64,000 nt of DNA, taken from the NCBI GenBank assembly GCA_030148985.1, contig JASBSJ010000067.1, positions 35,923-99,922 on the forward strand, given 5' to 3'. Below, in pieces: positions 19,136 to 28,286 of the stretch (its first letter is position 1; each line of letters starts with the position of its first letter). This DNA comes from Sphingopyxis sp. GTDB lineage: Bacteria > Pseudomonadota > Alphaproteobacteria > Sphingomonadales > Sphingomonadaceae. Position numbers and translations under genes: made by a program. Under the pieces are notes generated by a model. That model did not search any database, was not told the DNA's origin, and worked only from the letters and a program-made list of their open reading frames with translations.

Positions 19136-20725
19136 TCACGCGTCGCCGACGCCCAATTCCACCGTGCGGTCGATCCCGATCGCTTCCAGAAACATGCGGT
19201 CGTGGCTGACGACGAGCAGCGCGCCATCATAGGCGGCAAGCCCGCTTTCGATCGCCGCGAGCGAATCGATGTCGAGGTGGTTGCCGGGTTCGTCGAGGAG
19301 CAGCAATTGCGGCGGCTGCGGCGCGCCGAGGACGCAGGCGAGCCCGGCGCGGAGCAGCTGCCCGCCGCTGAGCGTGCCGGCGATGCGGTCGGCGGCGTCG
19401 GCGCGAAAGCCGAAGCGCGCGAGTGCGGCGCGGCACTGGTTGTTCGTCGTTCCCGGATTGCGCGCGAGGAAATTGGCGGCGATCGAGCGCGCGGGGTCGA
19501 GCAGGCTGACGCGCTGGTCGAACAGCGCGAAAGGGACGCCGACGCGAATCTGCCCCGCCCATGGCGCGAGCGTCCCCGCGACGAGCGCGATCAGCGTCGA
19601 TTTGCCCGATCCGTTGGGGCCGATAATCGCGATCCGTTCGGGGCCGGTGACGGTGAGCGACAGGTTTTGGATCACCGGCGGGCCCGCGTTATAGCCCGCG
19701 GTGATGCGATCGAGCGCCAGCACGGTGCGTGACGGACTCAGGCCCGTCGACGGCAGCCCGGCCGACAGGGGATCGACGGTTTCGATGCGCGCGCGGGCGG
19801 CGGCGAGTTCGGTTTCGGCATCGGCGCGCTGGCGGTCGGCGTGGCGGCTCGCGGCGGCGCGCGTTTCCTCGGCGCGGCGCTTGAGCGCGCCGGTCAGGAT
19901 TTGCGGCATGTCACCGCGCGCGGCCTTGGCGCGCCCGCGCTTGTCGCGGCGATCCTGTTTCTCGTGCGCGGCCTGCGCCTGCCGCCGCGCGGCGTCGATG
20001 CGTTTTTCGGCGCCCGCAAGCTCGGCCTCGGCCGCCGCCTGCTCGATGGCTTTGCGCCTTTGGTAAGCGCTCCAGCCGCCGCCATAGCGCGCCGCGCCGG
20101 TGCCGGAGAGTTCGACGATCGCGTCCATTTCCTCGAGCAGTTCGCGGTCGTGGCTGACGACGATCGCGCCGCCGCGCCAGCCGCGGAGGAGCTGGCGGAC
20201 GATCGCGCGCCCTTCGCGGTCGAGATTGTTGGTGGGTTCGTCGAGGAGGAGGAAGTCGGGCGCGGCGAACATCGTGCCCGCGAGCGCGGCGCGCGTGCGC
20301 TGGCCGCCCGAAAGCTGCGCGAGCGGGGTGTCGGCGGGGACGGGCAGGCCGATCGCCGCGAGGGCGGCGTCGAGCCGGGCGTCGAGGGTCCAGTCGGCGC
20401 GCGCGAGTTCGTCGGCGGTGGCGGTGCCCGCCTCGGCCTTGCGCAGCAGCGCCAGTCCGTCGGTGGCGCCGAAAAGGTCGGCGATGGGGGCGGCGGCATC
20501 GACCTGCACCGTCTGGCGCAGCATCGCGATGCGGCCGTCGATCGCGATATGGCCGTCGGCGGGGGCAAGCTCGCCGGTCAGGAGGCGCAGCAGCGTCGAT
20601 TTGCCGACGCCGTTGCGCCCGACGATGCCGGTGCGTTCGGGCTGGAACTGAAGGTCGAGGTTCGAAAGGACGGCGCGGCCGTCAGGCGTGGACCAGCTGA
20701 GATTGGCAAGGGTGATCGAGGGCAT
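19136..20725 (-). CDS. ABC-F family ATP-binding protein
   Basis: This 529-residue protein has two nucleotide-binding domains and no membrane segment. Walker A motifs are GRNGVGKST (36-44) and GPNGSGKST. Each half carries LSGGQ and LLLDEP, and a charged, Arg/Ala-rich linker lies between them. ABC-F proteins act on ribosomes, and some protect against antibiotics; substrate or drug class cannot be read from this. ATG 20725 begins the conserved part (MPSITLANLSW). It lies downstream of the efflux operon on the same strand, with a 113-bp gap. Confidence 0.9.
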   Translation of the reverse strand: MPSITLANLSWSTPDGRAVLSNLDLQFQPERTGIVGRNGVGKSTLLRLLTGELAPADGHIAIDGRIAMLRQTVQVDAAAPIADLFGATDGLALLRKAEAGTATADELARADWTLDARLDAALAAIGLPVPADTPLAQLSGGQRTRAALAGTMFAAPDFLLLDEPTNNLDREGRAIVRQLLRGWRGGAIVVSHDRELLEEMDAIVELSGTGAARYGGGWSAYQRRKAIEQAAAEAELAGAEKRIDAARRQAQAAHEKQDRRDKRGRAKAARGDMPQILTGALKRRAEETRAAASRHADRQRADAETELAAARARIETVDPLSAGLPSTGLSPSRTVLALDRITAGYNAGPPVIQNLSLTVTGPERIAIIGPNGSGKSTLIALVAGTLAPWAGQIRVGVPFALFDQRVSLLDPARSIAANFLARNPGTTNNQCRAALARFGFRADAADRIAGTLSGGQLLRAGLACVLGAPQPPQLLLLDEPGNHLDIDSLAAIESGLAAYDGALLVVSHDRMFLEAIGIDRTVELGVGDA

Positions 20726-20838
20726 GGACAAGGGCTTTCCTGGCGGCAAGGCGGGGCGGCGTTGCGGTCAGGTTGCGATCCATGGCGGGGACTCCGTAGC
20801 GGTTGAGCGGCGCTTTTAGGATGATTGGCGGCGCGATG

Positions 20839-22428
20839 CTAGTGCCCCATGTCGGCAGCCGATGCCTTTGGCGCGTCGGCCCTGGGCGGGCGCAGCAGGA
20901 GGACGAGGGGGACCGAGAGCGCCGTCACCCACATCATCGCCCAGAAATCGTCGATATAGGCGACCATCGCCGCCTGCCGGTTGATCTCGGCATCGACCAT
21001 CGCCAGCGCCGTGTCGCCGACGATGCCAAAGCGGTCGGCGGTCGACGGGTCGAGGAGCGCGACCGAGCTGTTGGTGACATGCGCGGCCAGATCCTGATGG
21101 CTCGTCTGGATATTCGCGCCGAGCAGGGTCGTGACGACCGAAATGCCGACCGAGGCGCCGAGGCTGCGCAGCAGGTTGAGCAGGCTCGACCCGTCGGTGC
21201 GGTGCTGCGGCGCGATCGTCGCGAAAGCCATGGTGTTCAGCGGAATGAAGATCAGCCCCATGCCGAGCCCCTGCACCAGCCCGCTGATAATCACGGGCTG
21301 CATCCCCATGGCGAGCGACCAGTGGCTCATCTGCCACAGCGAAAACGCCGCGATGGCAAGCCCGCTGCCGACGAGCCAGCGCGCGTCGATCTTGCCCAGC
21401 AATTGCCCCGCGACCCACATGCTCGCGAGGATGCCGATGCCGCGCACCGCGAGCGCCAGCCCGGTGTCGATCACCGGCCAGCCGAAGAGATTTTGCAGCA
21501 TCGGCGGCAACAGCGCCATCGACGCAAACATGACGATGCCGATGACGATCATGAAGCCCATCGCGGTGACGAGGTTGCGGTCGGCGAGCATCGCGCGGCT
21601 GAACAAGGGTGCGCGCGCGGTGAAGAGATGGACGAAGAAGATCCACAGGCAGGCGACCGCGACGCCGAGTTCGATCCAGATTTCGATGCTGTCGAACCAG
21701 TCGAGATGCGCGCCGCGGTCGAGCATCAGTTGCAGCGCGGCGAGCCCGAGCGCGAGCATCGAAAAGCCGAAAAGGTCGAATTTGCGGCTCGCCCGGCGCA
21801 TAGCGGGGAGCAGCGCCCACATCAGCGCGAGCGTGACGAGCCCGACGGGCAGGTTGACGTAGAAAACCCAGCGCCAGTTCGCCTGTTCGGTCAGCCAGCC
21901 GCCGAGAACGGGGCCGAGAATGGGCCCGATCATGATCCCCATGCCCCAGATCGACATCGCGCGCGCGTGGCGTTCGGGCGGGTTGATGTCGAGCATCACC
22001 GATTGCGACAGCGGCGCGATGAAGGCCGCGAAAACGCCTTGCAGAAAACGGAAGGCGACCATCTGCTCGAGCGATTGCGCCGCGCCGCACGCCATCGACG
22101 CGACGATGAAGCCGACGATCGCGGCAAGGAACAGCTCGCGCCGCCCGATGCGGTCGGCGAGCCAGCCGGTGATCGGCATCGCGATTGCGCTGGCAAGGAT
22201 ATAAGAGGTGAGCACCCACGTCACCGTCTCGCTCGTCGCGCCGAGCGCCGACTGCATGTGCGGGATCGCGACATTGGCGATCGTCGTGTCGAGGATCTGC
22301 ATGATCGACGCGCCCATGACCGCGACGGTAAGCAGGCCGCGGTAGCGAACGCGTTCGTGGAGCGGGATGCTGTCGTCGGCGGGCAGCGCCGCGGCGGCAG
22401 GACGGCGGGGGAGGGAGCGGGAGGCCAT
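20839..22428 (-). CDS. emrB: EmrB/QacA-type MFS drug efflux transporter (DHA2 family)
   Basis: This 529-residue protein with about 14 membrane helices carries the MFS motifs GWLADRIGRRELF (loop 2-3) and IMGPILGP-like motif C (GIMIGPILGPVLGGW). Such transporters use proton motive force to expel lipophilic drugs or fatty acids, working with an EmrA adaptor and an outer-membrane channel. The emrA gene lies upstream on the same strand but is separated by 167 bp holding a repeat, and no tolC-like gene is present. Confidence 0.93.
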   Translation of the reverse strand: MASRSLPRRPAAAALPADDSIPLHERVRYRGLLTVAVMGASIMQILDTTIANVAIPHMQSALGATSETVTWVLTSYILASAIAMPITGWLADRIGRRELFLAAIVGFIVASMACGAAQSLEQMVAFRFLQGVFAAFIAPLSQSVMLDINPPERHARAMSIWGMGIMIGPILGPVLGGWLTEQANWRWVFYVNLPVGLVTLALMWALLPAMRRASRKFDLFGFSMLALGLAALQLMLDRGAHLDWFDSIEIWIELGVAVACLWIFFVHLFTARAPLFSRAMLADRNLVTAMGFMIVIGIVMFASMALLPPMLQNLFGWPVIDTGLALAVRGIGILASMWVAGQLLGKIDARWLVGSGLAIAAFSLWQMSHWSLAMGMQPVIISGLVQGLGMGLIFIPLNTMAFATIAPQHRTDGSSLLNLLRSLGASVGISVVTTLLGANIQTSHQDLAAHVTNSSVALLDPSTADRFGIVGDTALAMVDAEINRQAAMVAYIDDFWAMMWVTALSVPLVLLLRPPRADAPKASAADMGH

Positions 22429-22437
22429 GGCTAGCTA

Positions 22438-22566
22438 AAGCCCCTCCCCTTCAGGGGAGGGGTTGGGGTGGGGTCGATCGGCCTTGCGCAAGGCCGATAG
22501 ACCCCACCCACTGCGACTAGCGAACAAGTTCGCAAGTCTCGCTGCCCTCCCCTGAAGGGGAGGGAG
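22438..22566. repeat. Repeat family A, copy 2 (complete), between emrA and emrB
   Basis: Outer arms CCCCTCCCCTTCAGGGGAGG and its counterpart CCCTCCCCTGAAGGGGAGGG flank an ATCGGCCTTGCGCAAGGCCGAT palindrome-like section and the core CTGCGACTA-GCGAAC-AA-GTTCGC-AAGTCTCGCTG (inner hairpin 22520-22533). It fills nearly the whole gap between two genes expected to form one operon. Confidence 0.85.
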
Positions 22567-22595
22567 GGGGTTGCGTAAAGCGGCACGGCCACCCC

Positions 22596-23711
22596 CTACT
22601 CCCCCGCCACCGTCCCGCCGCCGGTAAACACCGTCACGTCCGCCGACAGCCCGGCGATCATGTCGCGTTCGGGCTTTTCGTCGAAGGCGATGCGCACGGG
22701 GACGCGCTGCGTCACCTTGACCCAGTTGCCGGTGGCGTTCTGTGCCGGGAGCACCGAAAATTCGCTGCCGGTGCCTGCGCCGATCGTCAACACATGGCCG
22801 CGAACCGTCAGCCCCGGATAGGCATCGAAGCGGATTTCGGCGCGCTGGCCGACGCGCATGTCGGCGAGGTCGGTTTCCTTGAAATTGGCCTCGACCCACG
22901 GATGCGCGGTGTCGACGAGCGTCAGCGCGGGCAACCCCGCGACCATCGCCTGCCCGACCTGCAGCCGGTCGGCCTGCGCGACGCGGCCCGCGCTCGGTGC
23001 GCGGACGGTGGTGCGCGCGAGGTTCACCTCGGCCTGCGCGCGCTGGACGCGCGCGGCCTGAACCTCTGGATTGAGGCCGCTCGACGGCCCCGCGGCGAGC
23101 TTGGTGCGCGCCTCCACCGCGGCCGCCTCGGCCTGGCGGACGCGCTCGCGCGCCTGCGCAAGCGCGTGGCGCGACGCATCATAGGCGGCGCGCGTCGTGA
23201 AGCCCTTTTCCATCAGCGCCGCCTGCCGGTCGAAATTGACCTGCGCGAATTTGACCTCCTCGCGCGCCGCGGCGATGTCGACGTTGGAGGTGTTGGCGCT
23301 GGCCGACAGATTGCCGACTTCGACCTGCGCAGCGTCGATTGCCGCGGTCGCCTGCGCGACGCTGAGCGCATAGGGTTCGCTGTCGATGCGGAACAGCAGC
23401 TGGCCCTTTGCGACCTGCTGGCCATCGCGGACCGCAACCTCGGTGATGCGCCCGCCGACTTCGGCGGCGACCGACACCTTGTCCATCTGGACATAGGCAT
23501 TGTCGGTCGACACCGACCCGCCGCTGAGCAGCCACCAGCCCGCACCGCCCGCGACGAGCAGCGCGGGTAGGCCGAACATGAGGAGGCGCGTGCGCCAGCC
23601 GGGCTTTGCCGCGGCCTCGGCGGCGGGGGGCGGCACGGGGTCGGCTTTGGGTGCGGCTTTCGGCGGCGCGGCGGCTTCTGCGTCGGCGCGGGTGGGGGAG
23701 AGCTGATCCAT
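22596..23711 (-). CDS. emrA: EmrA/HlyD-type membrane fusion protein of a drug efflux pump
   Basis: This 371-residue protein has a Pro/Ala-rich cytoplasmic leader and one membrane helix (about 43-63, FGLPALLVAGGAGWWLL). The periplasmic adaptor then carries STDNAYVQMDKVSVAAEVGG, a lipoyl-like barrel, a long alpha-helical hairpin and the closing half (LQVGQAMVAGLPALTLV). It links EmrB to an outer-membrane channel. The start codon overlaps the marR stop by one base (TGATG), so the open frame that runs further upstream, over marR, is not coding. Confidence 0.93.
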   Translation of the reverse strand: MDQLSPTRADAEAAAPPKAAPKADPVPPPAAEAAAKPGWRTRLLMFGLPALLVAGGAGWWLLSGGSVSTDNAYVQMDKVSVAAEVGGRITEVAVRDGQQVAKGQLLFRIDSEPYALSVAQATAAIDAAQVEVGNLSASANTSNVDIAAAREEVKFAQVNFDRQAALMEKGFTTRAAYDASRHALAQARERVRQAEAAAVEARTKLAAGPSSGLNPEVQAARVQRAQAEVNLARTTVRAPSAGRVAQADRLQVGQAMVAGLPALTLVDTAHPWVEANFKETDLADMRVGQRAEIRFDAYPGLTVRGHVLTIGAGTGSEFSVLPAQNATGNWVKVTQRVPVRIAFDEKPERDMIAGLSADVTVFTGGGTVAGE

Positions 23712-24157
23712 CAGGCGGGCTCCGCTTCTTTCGCGCAAACGCGGCGCGACAGGTTGGCGCGCACGCGCTCGACCAGATCGACGAGCTGATCGCGTTCGGC
23801 GGCGCTGAGCCCTTCGAGCGATTCCTCGTTCAGCGCCTCGACCGCGGGGCGGATGCCGCCGAGCAGGTCGGCGGCGCGCGCGGTCAGGTACAGCTGCCAG
23901 GCGCGGCGGTCGGCGGGGTCGGCGCGGCGTTCGAGCAGCCCCGCCTCGACCAGCCGGTCGACCATGCGCGACAGGGTGATCGGCTCGACCTCGATCAGCT
24001 CGGCGAGCGGCCCCTGCCTTATGCCTTCGTGGCGTTTGAGGTAGGTGATGAGCCGCCATTGCAGCGCGGTGATGCCGCTGTCCCGGACGCGCGCGTTGAA
24101 GGCGCGGCGATAAAGGCGGGCGGTGTCATTGAGGATGAAGCCGATCGTTTCCGTCAT
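23711..24157 (-). CDS. MarR-family transcriptional regulator of the emrAB operon
   Basis: This 148-residue winged-helix protein (ITALQWRLITYLKRHEGIRQ, then PITLSRMVDRLVEAGLLERR and the wing RADPADRRAWQ) is the first gene of the marR-emrA-emrB operon. MarR proteins usually bind a palindrome over their own promoter and release it on binding a phenolic or drug-like ligand. Exactly such a palindrome lies 10 bp upstream of its start codon. A one-base overlap couples it to emrA. Confidence 0.92.
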   Translation of the reverse strand: MTETIGFILNDTARLYRRAFNARVRDSGITALQWRLITYLKRHEGIRQGPLAELIEVEPITLSRMVDRLVEAGLLERRADPADRRAWQLYLTARAADLLGGIRPAVEALNEESLEGLSAAERDQLVDLVERVRANLSRRVCAKEAEPA

Positions 24158-24166
24158 AGCTTAAAC

Positions 24167-24188
24167 TATAATAGCAATTGCTACTATA
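24167..24188. promoter_or_regulatory. Candidate MarR operator upstream of marR-emrAB
   Basis: TATA-A-TAGCAATTGCTA-C-TATA is a 22-bp dyad with a perfect 12-bp centre. It lies directly before the marR start on the minus strand, within AT-rich DNA likely to contain the promoter, so bound MarR would block the operon. It also lies about 95 bp before the divergent isomerase gene. Confidence 0.7.
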
Positions 24189-24283
24189 TTCAACAGCCAC
24201 ATGGGATTGGCAAGCTGCTCGAATATGGTGTAAAATTTCTTTACAATGCTTGCATGACGTCATTTTTCAGGCAGGATGCGCCG

Positions 24284-24931
24284 ATGACTTTGACCGCCGA
24301 CCTTTTCTGGTCCTTTCGCTCGCCGTACAGCTATCTTGCCATCGGCCGCTATCGCGCGCTCGCCGCGAGCCATGACGTGACGATCAACCTGCGCCCCGTC
24401 TATCCGCTCGCGATCCGCCAGCCCGATTTTTTCGAGCGCAACCACCCCAATTGGCTGAGCTATACGATGCGCGACATGATCCGCGTCGCGCAGTTTCACG
24501 GCATCCCATTCGGCCCGCCGCGCCCCGACCCGATTGTCCAGAATTTCGCGACGCGCGAGATCGCCGCCGAGCAGCCGCATATCTATCGCCTCACCCGCAC
24601 CGGGCAGGCGGCGGCGCGACGCGGCAAGGGGCTGGGTTTTGCGCACGAGGTCGGCCAGCTGATCTGGGGCGGTGCGGTGGACTGGCACCTGGGCGACCAT
24701 CTGGCGGGCGCGGCGCGGCGCGCGGGGCTCGACCTCGCCGAGCTCGACGTCGAGGCGGTCGACGATGCCGCGGCGCTCGACAACGAGATCGCGGGCAACC
24801 AGGTCGCGCTGGAGATTGCGGGGCATTGGGGGGTGCCGACGTTGGTGTTCGAGGGCGAACCCTTTTTCGGGCAGGACCGGATCGAGATGGCGAAGTGGCG
24901 GATGGAGCAGAAGGGGCTGCGGGCGCGGTAG
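24284..24931 (+). CDS. 2-hydroxychromene-2-carboxylate isomerase-like DsbA-family protein
   Basis: This 215-residue protein opens with DLFWSFRSPYSYLAIGRY, the characteristic start of HCCA isomerases. These thioredoxin-fold, kappa-GST-like enzymes have a catalytic Ser (here SPYSY) and act in naphthalene/aromatic degradation with glutathione. The family's GVPTLVFEGEPFFGQDR lies near the C-terminus. No aromatic catabolism genes adjoin, so a general glutathione-linked role is possible. ATG 24284 has AGGCAGGA about 7 bases upstream; ATG 24254 is an alternative. Confidence 0.85.
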   Translation: MTLTADLFWSFRSPYSYLAIGRYRALAASHDVTINLRPVYPLAIRQPDFFERNHPNWLSYTMRDMIRVAQFHGIPFGPPRPDPIVQNFATREIAAEQPHIYRLTRTGQAAARRGKGLGFAHEVGQLIWGGAVDWHLGDHLAGAARRAGLDLAELDVEAVDDAAALDNEIAGNQVALEIAGHWGVPTLVFEGEPFFGQDRIEMAKWRMEQKGLRAR

Positions 24932-25004
24932 GGTGGGGGTCGGGTTGTCATTCTGACGTCGTTTGTGTTGAACGGCTGTTTTGGGGTGGGGAGCGGCCTG
25001 AAGC

Positions 25005-25138
25005 GATCCTCCCCGGCACGGGGAGGGGGACCATGCGAAGCATGGTGGAGGGGTACGCGGTGTCGAGCGCTGCGTATGAACCTCCTGTACCCCTCCACCA
25101 CCCTTCGGGTGGTCCCCCTCCCCCCTTGGGGGAGGACC
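25005..25138. repeat. Repeat family B, copy 1
   Basis: The pattern is outer CCTCCCC...GGGGGAGG pairing, hairpin ACCATGC-GAA-GCATGGT (25030-25046), a ~50-bp spacer, then hairpin ACCACCC-TTC-GGGTGGT (25097-25113). A second copy lies at 28287-28415. The hairpin stems differ between copies but always pair. Confidence 0.8.
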
Positions 25139-25229
25139 GCTTCAGACCGCTTGCGGTCGTTTCCAGACATTCATCATTTCGGACCCTTCAACAGGCTTCA
25201 TCCGGGGTCTCCAGTAGCGCCGTTGTCAT

Positions 25230-25257
25230 GGGCCCCGGATCAAGTCCGGGGTGACGG
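25230..25257. repeat. Repeat family E, single arm
   Basis: GGCCCCGGATCAAGTCCGGG followed by GTGACGG matches the arm of the inverted repeat at 52713-52788. CCGGATCAAGTCCGG itself folds as a short dyad. Confidence 0.65.
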
Positions 25258-25300
25258 GGCTATTATGGCAGCTATCGGTCGAAGTGCGGCATTCTGTAAA

Positions 25301-25373
25301 ATTCGCGCAGAGGCGCAGAGATCGCAGAGTGGAAGCGCATTCTTCTTTGCGATCTCTGCGTCTCTGCGCGAAT
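25301..25373. repeat. Repeat family G inverted repeat
   Basis: ATTCGCGCAGAGGCGCAGAG (left, continuing ATCGCAGAG) pairs with GCGATCTCTGCGTCTCTGCG (right, continuing CGAAT), with a spacer of about 16 bp. Only one copy occurs in the window. Confidence 0.7.
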
Positions 25374-25522
25374 CTTGTTCCAACACGGTCCTTCGAACAA
25401 AAACCGCTGCCGACATCTTCCAATCATTCGTCATCCCGGACCCTTCGACAAGGTCGGGACAGCCGCGGCCCGCGCCCGTTGCCCGGTTGCGCGAGTTCCG
25501 GTGAAACGGGTAAGGCGGGGCC

Positions 25523-26275
25523 ATGACCATCGACCCCAAATTTTTCGAGGCACGCGACGGCGTGCGGCTGGCGTGGCGCGAGACGGGTGAGGGCGGGCCG
25601 CTGTTGCTGCTTCATGGCCTGTTTTCGAGCGGCGAGGTCAACTGGATCAAGTTCGGGACCGCGGCGCGGATCGCGGCCGAAGGCTACCGCGTCATCATGC
25701 CGGATCTGCGCGTCCACGGGTCGAGCGATGCGCCGCACGAGGAAGAATTTTATCCGCCCGACGTGCTGGTGCGCGACCTGGAGGATCTGGTCGCGCACCT
25801 GGGCCTGACCGATTTCGACCTTGGCGGCTTTTCGCTCGGTGCGCGCACCAGCGTGCGTGCCGTCGTTGCGGGGATGAAACCGCGTCGGCTGATTCTGGGC
25901 GGCATGGGGCTGGCGGGGCTCGCCGGGTGGGAGCGGCGCGGCGCCTTTTTCAAGCGTGCGATCGCCGAATATGAAAGCGCGAAGCGCGGCGACGACACCT
26001 GGCTGTCGATCCAGTTCATGAAGACGATGAAGGTCGACCGCATCGCCGCGGGGCATTTGCTGGAAAGCTTTACCGACACGCCGCCCGAGGCGCTGGCGGC
26101 GCTGACGATGCCGGTGCTTGTCGTGTGCGGCGAGCAGGACCGCGACAATGGATCGGCCGAGGAGCTGGTCGCGGCGCTGGCCGATGCGCAGCTCGCGACG
26201 ATTCCGGGGACGCATATGTCGAGCGTCACCGAGTCCGAGCTCGGCGAAGCGATTGCGGCGTTCCTCACGGCTTGA
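25523..26275 (+). CDS. Alpha/beta hydrolase
   Basis: This 250-residue protein has the alpha/beta-hydrolase fold. The oxyanion segment is LLLLHGLFSSG (27-37), the nucleophile elbow GGFSLGARTS has Ser104, an acid residue is likely in VVCGEQDRDNG, and a terminal catalytic His lies in GTHMSSV. Substrate cannot be assigned; esterases, lactonases and C-C hydrolases all share this layout. It is followed 74 bp later by the M2 peptidase gene, possibly co-transcribed. Confidence 0.9.
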   Translation: MTIDPKFFEARDGVRLAWRETGEGGPLLLLHGLFSSGEVNWIKFGTAARIAAEGYRVIMPDLRVHGSSDAPHEEEFYPPDVLVRDLEDLVAHLGLTDFDLGGFSLGARTSVRAVVAGMKPRRLILGGMGLAGLAGWERRGAFFKRAIAEYESAKRGDDTWLSIQFMKTMKVDRIAAGHLLESFTDTPPEALAALTMPVLVVCGEQDRDNGSAEELVAALADAQLATIPGTHMSSVTESELGEAIAAFLTA

Positions 26276-26349
26276 CCCGGCGCGCGGGGGGCGCCAAGCT
26301 GGACCCATCGCGCCAGAGAGCGCAGACGGATATCCAGAGGACGCACCCC

Positions 26350-28188
26350 ATGAAAGCCATGATTTCGACGCTGTCGCTTGCCCTGTCGCTCGCGGTGGCG
26401 ACCCCCGCCTTTGCGCAGGCGGCGCCCGCCGCGGCCCCCGCCGCCGCCCCCACTGCTGCCGATGCCGAAGCCTTTATCGCCGCGGCGGAGAAAGACCTGT
26501 TCGACTATACGGTCGAGGCGAGCCAGGTGAACTGGGTCAATTCGACCTATCTGACCGAGGACACCGACGCGATGGCGGCGCGGATCAACGCGGTCGGCAC
26601 CGAAAAGGCGGTGAAATATGCGCTGGAAGCCGCGAAATATAGCGAGGTTCCGGGGCTGAGCGCCGAAACGAAGCGCAAGCTCAACATCCTGCGCACGGGC
26701 CTCGTGCTGCCCGCGCCGACGACGCCGGGCGCTGCGACCGAGCTCAACCAGATCGCCACCGACCTGCAGTCGCAATATGGCAAGGGCCGCGGCACGCTGA
26801 ACGGCAAGGAGATTTCGGGCTCGGACATCGAGGAGCAGATGGGCAATGCCGAGCGGACGCCCGCCGAGCTCGCCGAAATGTGGACGAGCTGGCACGACAA
26901 TGTCGGCGCGCCGATGAAGCAGGATTATGTCCGCATGGTCGGCATCGCGAACGAGGGCGCGAAGGAGCTGGGCTTTGCCGACACCGGCGCGATGTGGCGA
27001 TCGGGATACGACATGCCGCCCGAAGAGTTTGCCAAGCTGACCGAGAAAATCTGGCAGGACATGAAGCCGCTCTATGTCGCGCTCCACACCTATGTCCGGT
27101 GGAAGCTCAACGAGAAATATGGCGACGCGGTGCAGCCCAAGACCGGCGCGATCCGCGCCGACCTGCTCGGCAATATGTGGGCGCAGGAATGGGGCAACAT
27201 CTATCCGCTCGTCGCGCCGCCGGGAACGGGCGACCTGGGGTACGACATCGGCGAGCTGCTTACCGCGCAGGGCAAGTCGCCGCTCGACATGGTCAAGATC
27301 GGCGAGAATTTCTATTCGTCGCTCGGCATGGCGCCGCTGCCCGATACCTTCTGGAAGCGGAGCATGTTCACCAAGCCCGCCGACCGCGAAGTCGTCTGCC
27401 ACGCATCGGCGTGGGACATCGACAACAAGGACGATATCCGCATCAAGATGTGCATCAAGGTGAATGCCGACGATTTCATCACCATCCATCACGAGCTTGG
27501 GCATAATTATTATCAGCGGGCGTATAACAAGCAGCCGTTCCTTTACCTGAACGGCGCCAATGACGGCTTCCACGAAGCGATCGGCGATTTCGTCGCGCTG
27601 TCGATCACGCCGCAATATCTGGTCGACATCGGACTGCTCGACAAGGCGCAGGTGCCGAGCGCCGACAAGGACATCGGCCTGCTGCTGCGGCAGGCGATGG
27701 ACAAGGTGGCGTTCCTGCCGTTCGGCCTGCTCATCGACCGCTGGCGCTGGGGCGTGTTCGACGGGACGATCCAGCCCGCTGACTACAACAAGGCGTGGAC
27801 CGACATGCGCACTGAGTATCAGGGCATCGTCCCGCCGGGTGCCCGCCCCGCCGATGCGTTCGACGCGGGGGCGAAATATCATATTCCGGGCAACACGCCC
27901 TACACGCGCTATTTCCTCGCGCGCGTGCTGCAGTTCCAATTCTATGAGGCGGCGTGCAAGCAGGCGGGGTGGAAGGGGCCGCTCCACCGCTGTTCCTTCT
28001 ATGGCAACAAGGACGTCGGCGCGAAGCTGAATGCGATGCTAGAGATGGGGGCGTCGAAGCCCTGGCCCGACGCGCTGGAGGCCTTCACCGGCAAGCGCGA
28101 GATGTCGGGCAAGGCGATGGCCGATTATTTCGCGCCGCTGAAGGCGTGGCTCGACGAACAGAACAAGGGCAAGCCGCAGGGGTGGTAA
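26350..28188 (+). CDS. M2-family (ACE-like) peptidyl-dipeptidase, exported
   Basis: This 612-residue zinc metallopeptidase has a Sec signal peptide (MKAMISTLSLALSLAVATPA, cleavage after AFA-Q). The zinc site HELGH is at 381-385 with the third ligand Glu409 in HEAIGD. FYGNKDVGAKLNAMLEMGAS near the C-terminus is typical of the family, which includes angiotensin-converting enzyme and removes C-terminal dipeptides. Location is periplasmic. ATG 26350 begins the signal peptide and has AGAGGA upstream. A strong terminator follows the gene. Confidence 0.95.
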   Translation: MKAMISTLSLALSLAVATPAFAQAAPAAAPAAAPTAADAEAFIAAAEKDLFDYTVEASQVNWVNSTYLTEDTDAMAARINAVGTEKAVKYALEAAKYSEVPGLSAETKRKLNILRTGLVLPAPTTPGAATELNQIATDLQSQYGKGRGTLNGKEISGSDIEEQMGNAERTPAELAEMWTSWHDNVGAPMKQDYVRMVGIANEGAKELGFADTGAMWRSGYDMPPEEFAKLTEKIWQDMKPLYVALHTYVRWKLNEKYGDAVQPKTGAIRADLLGNMWAQEWGNIYPLVAPPGTGDLGYDIGELLTAQGKSPLDMVKIGENFYSSLGMAPLPDTFWKRSMFTKPADREVVCHASAWDIDNKDDIRIKMCIKVNADDFITIHHELGHNYYQRAYNKQPFLYLNGANDGFHEAIGDFVALSITPQYLVDIGLLDKAQVPSADKDIGLLLRQAMDKVAFLPFGLLIDRWRWGVFDGTIQPADYNKAWTDMRTEYQGIVPPGARPADAFDAGAKYHIPGNTPYTRYFLARVLQFQFYEAACKQAGWKGPLHRCSFYGNKDVGAKLNAMLEMGASKPWPDALEAFTGKREMSGKAMADYFAPLKAWLDEQNKGKPQGW

Positions 28189-28211
28189 GGCGCCGCGGGT
28201 GACGAATGACG

Positions 28212-28243
28212 GGGCCGGGAAGGGGACTTCCCGGCCCTTTTTT
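28212..28243 (+). terminator. Rho-independent terminator after the M2 peptidase gene
   Basis: A perfect 10-bp stem GGGCCGGGAA / TTCCCGGCCC with loop GGGGAC is followed by six T. It lies 24 bp after the peptidase stop codon. Confidence 0.9.
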
Positions 28244-28286
28244 GTTGGTCGGCGGGGATGACTGTTTTTGGGGATGGCGAGGGGCC

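Larger units (their letters stand above)
24932..25522. other. Long intergenic region made of stacked hairpin repeats
   Basis: The 590 bp between two plus-strand genes contain a family B repeat (25005-25138), a family E half-element (25230-25257) and a family G inverted repeat (25301-25373), plus Pro/Gly-rich open frames without gene character. I see no gene. Confidence 0.75.

Noticed and set aside
24932..25522. Short Pro/Gly-rich open frames in the repeat-rich gap
   Set aside because: They are made of repeat sequence, overlap on both strands, and have no start-site support.
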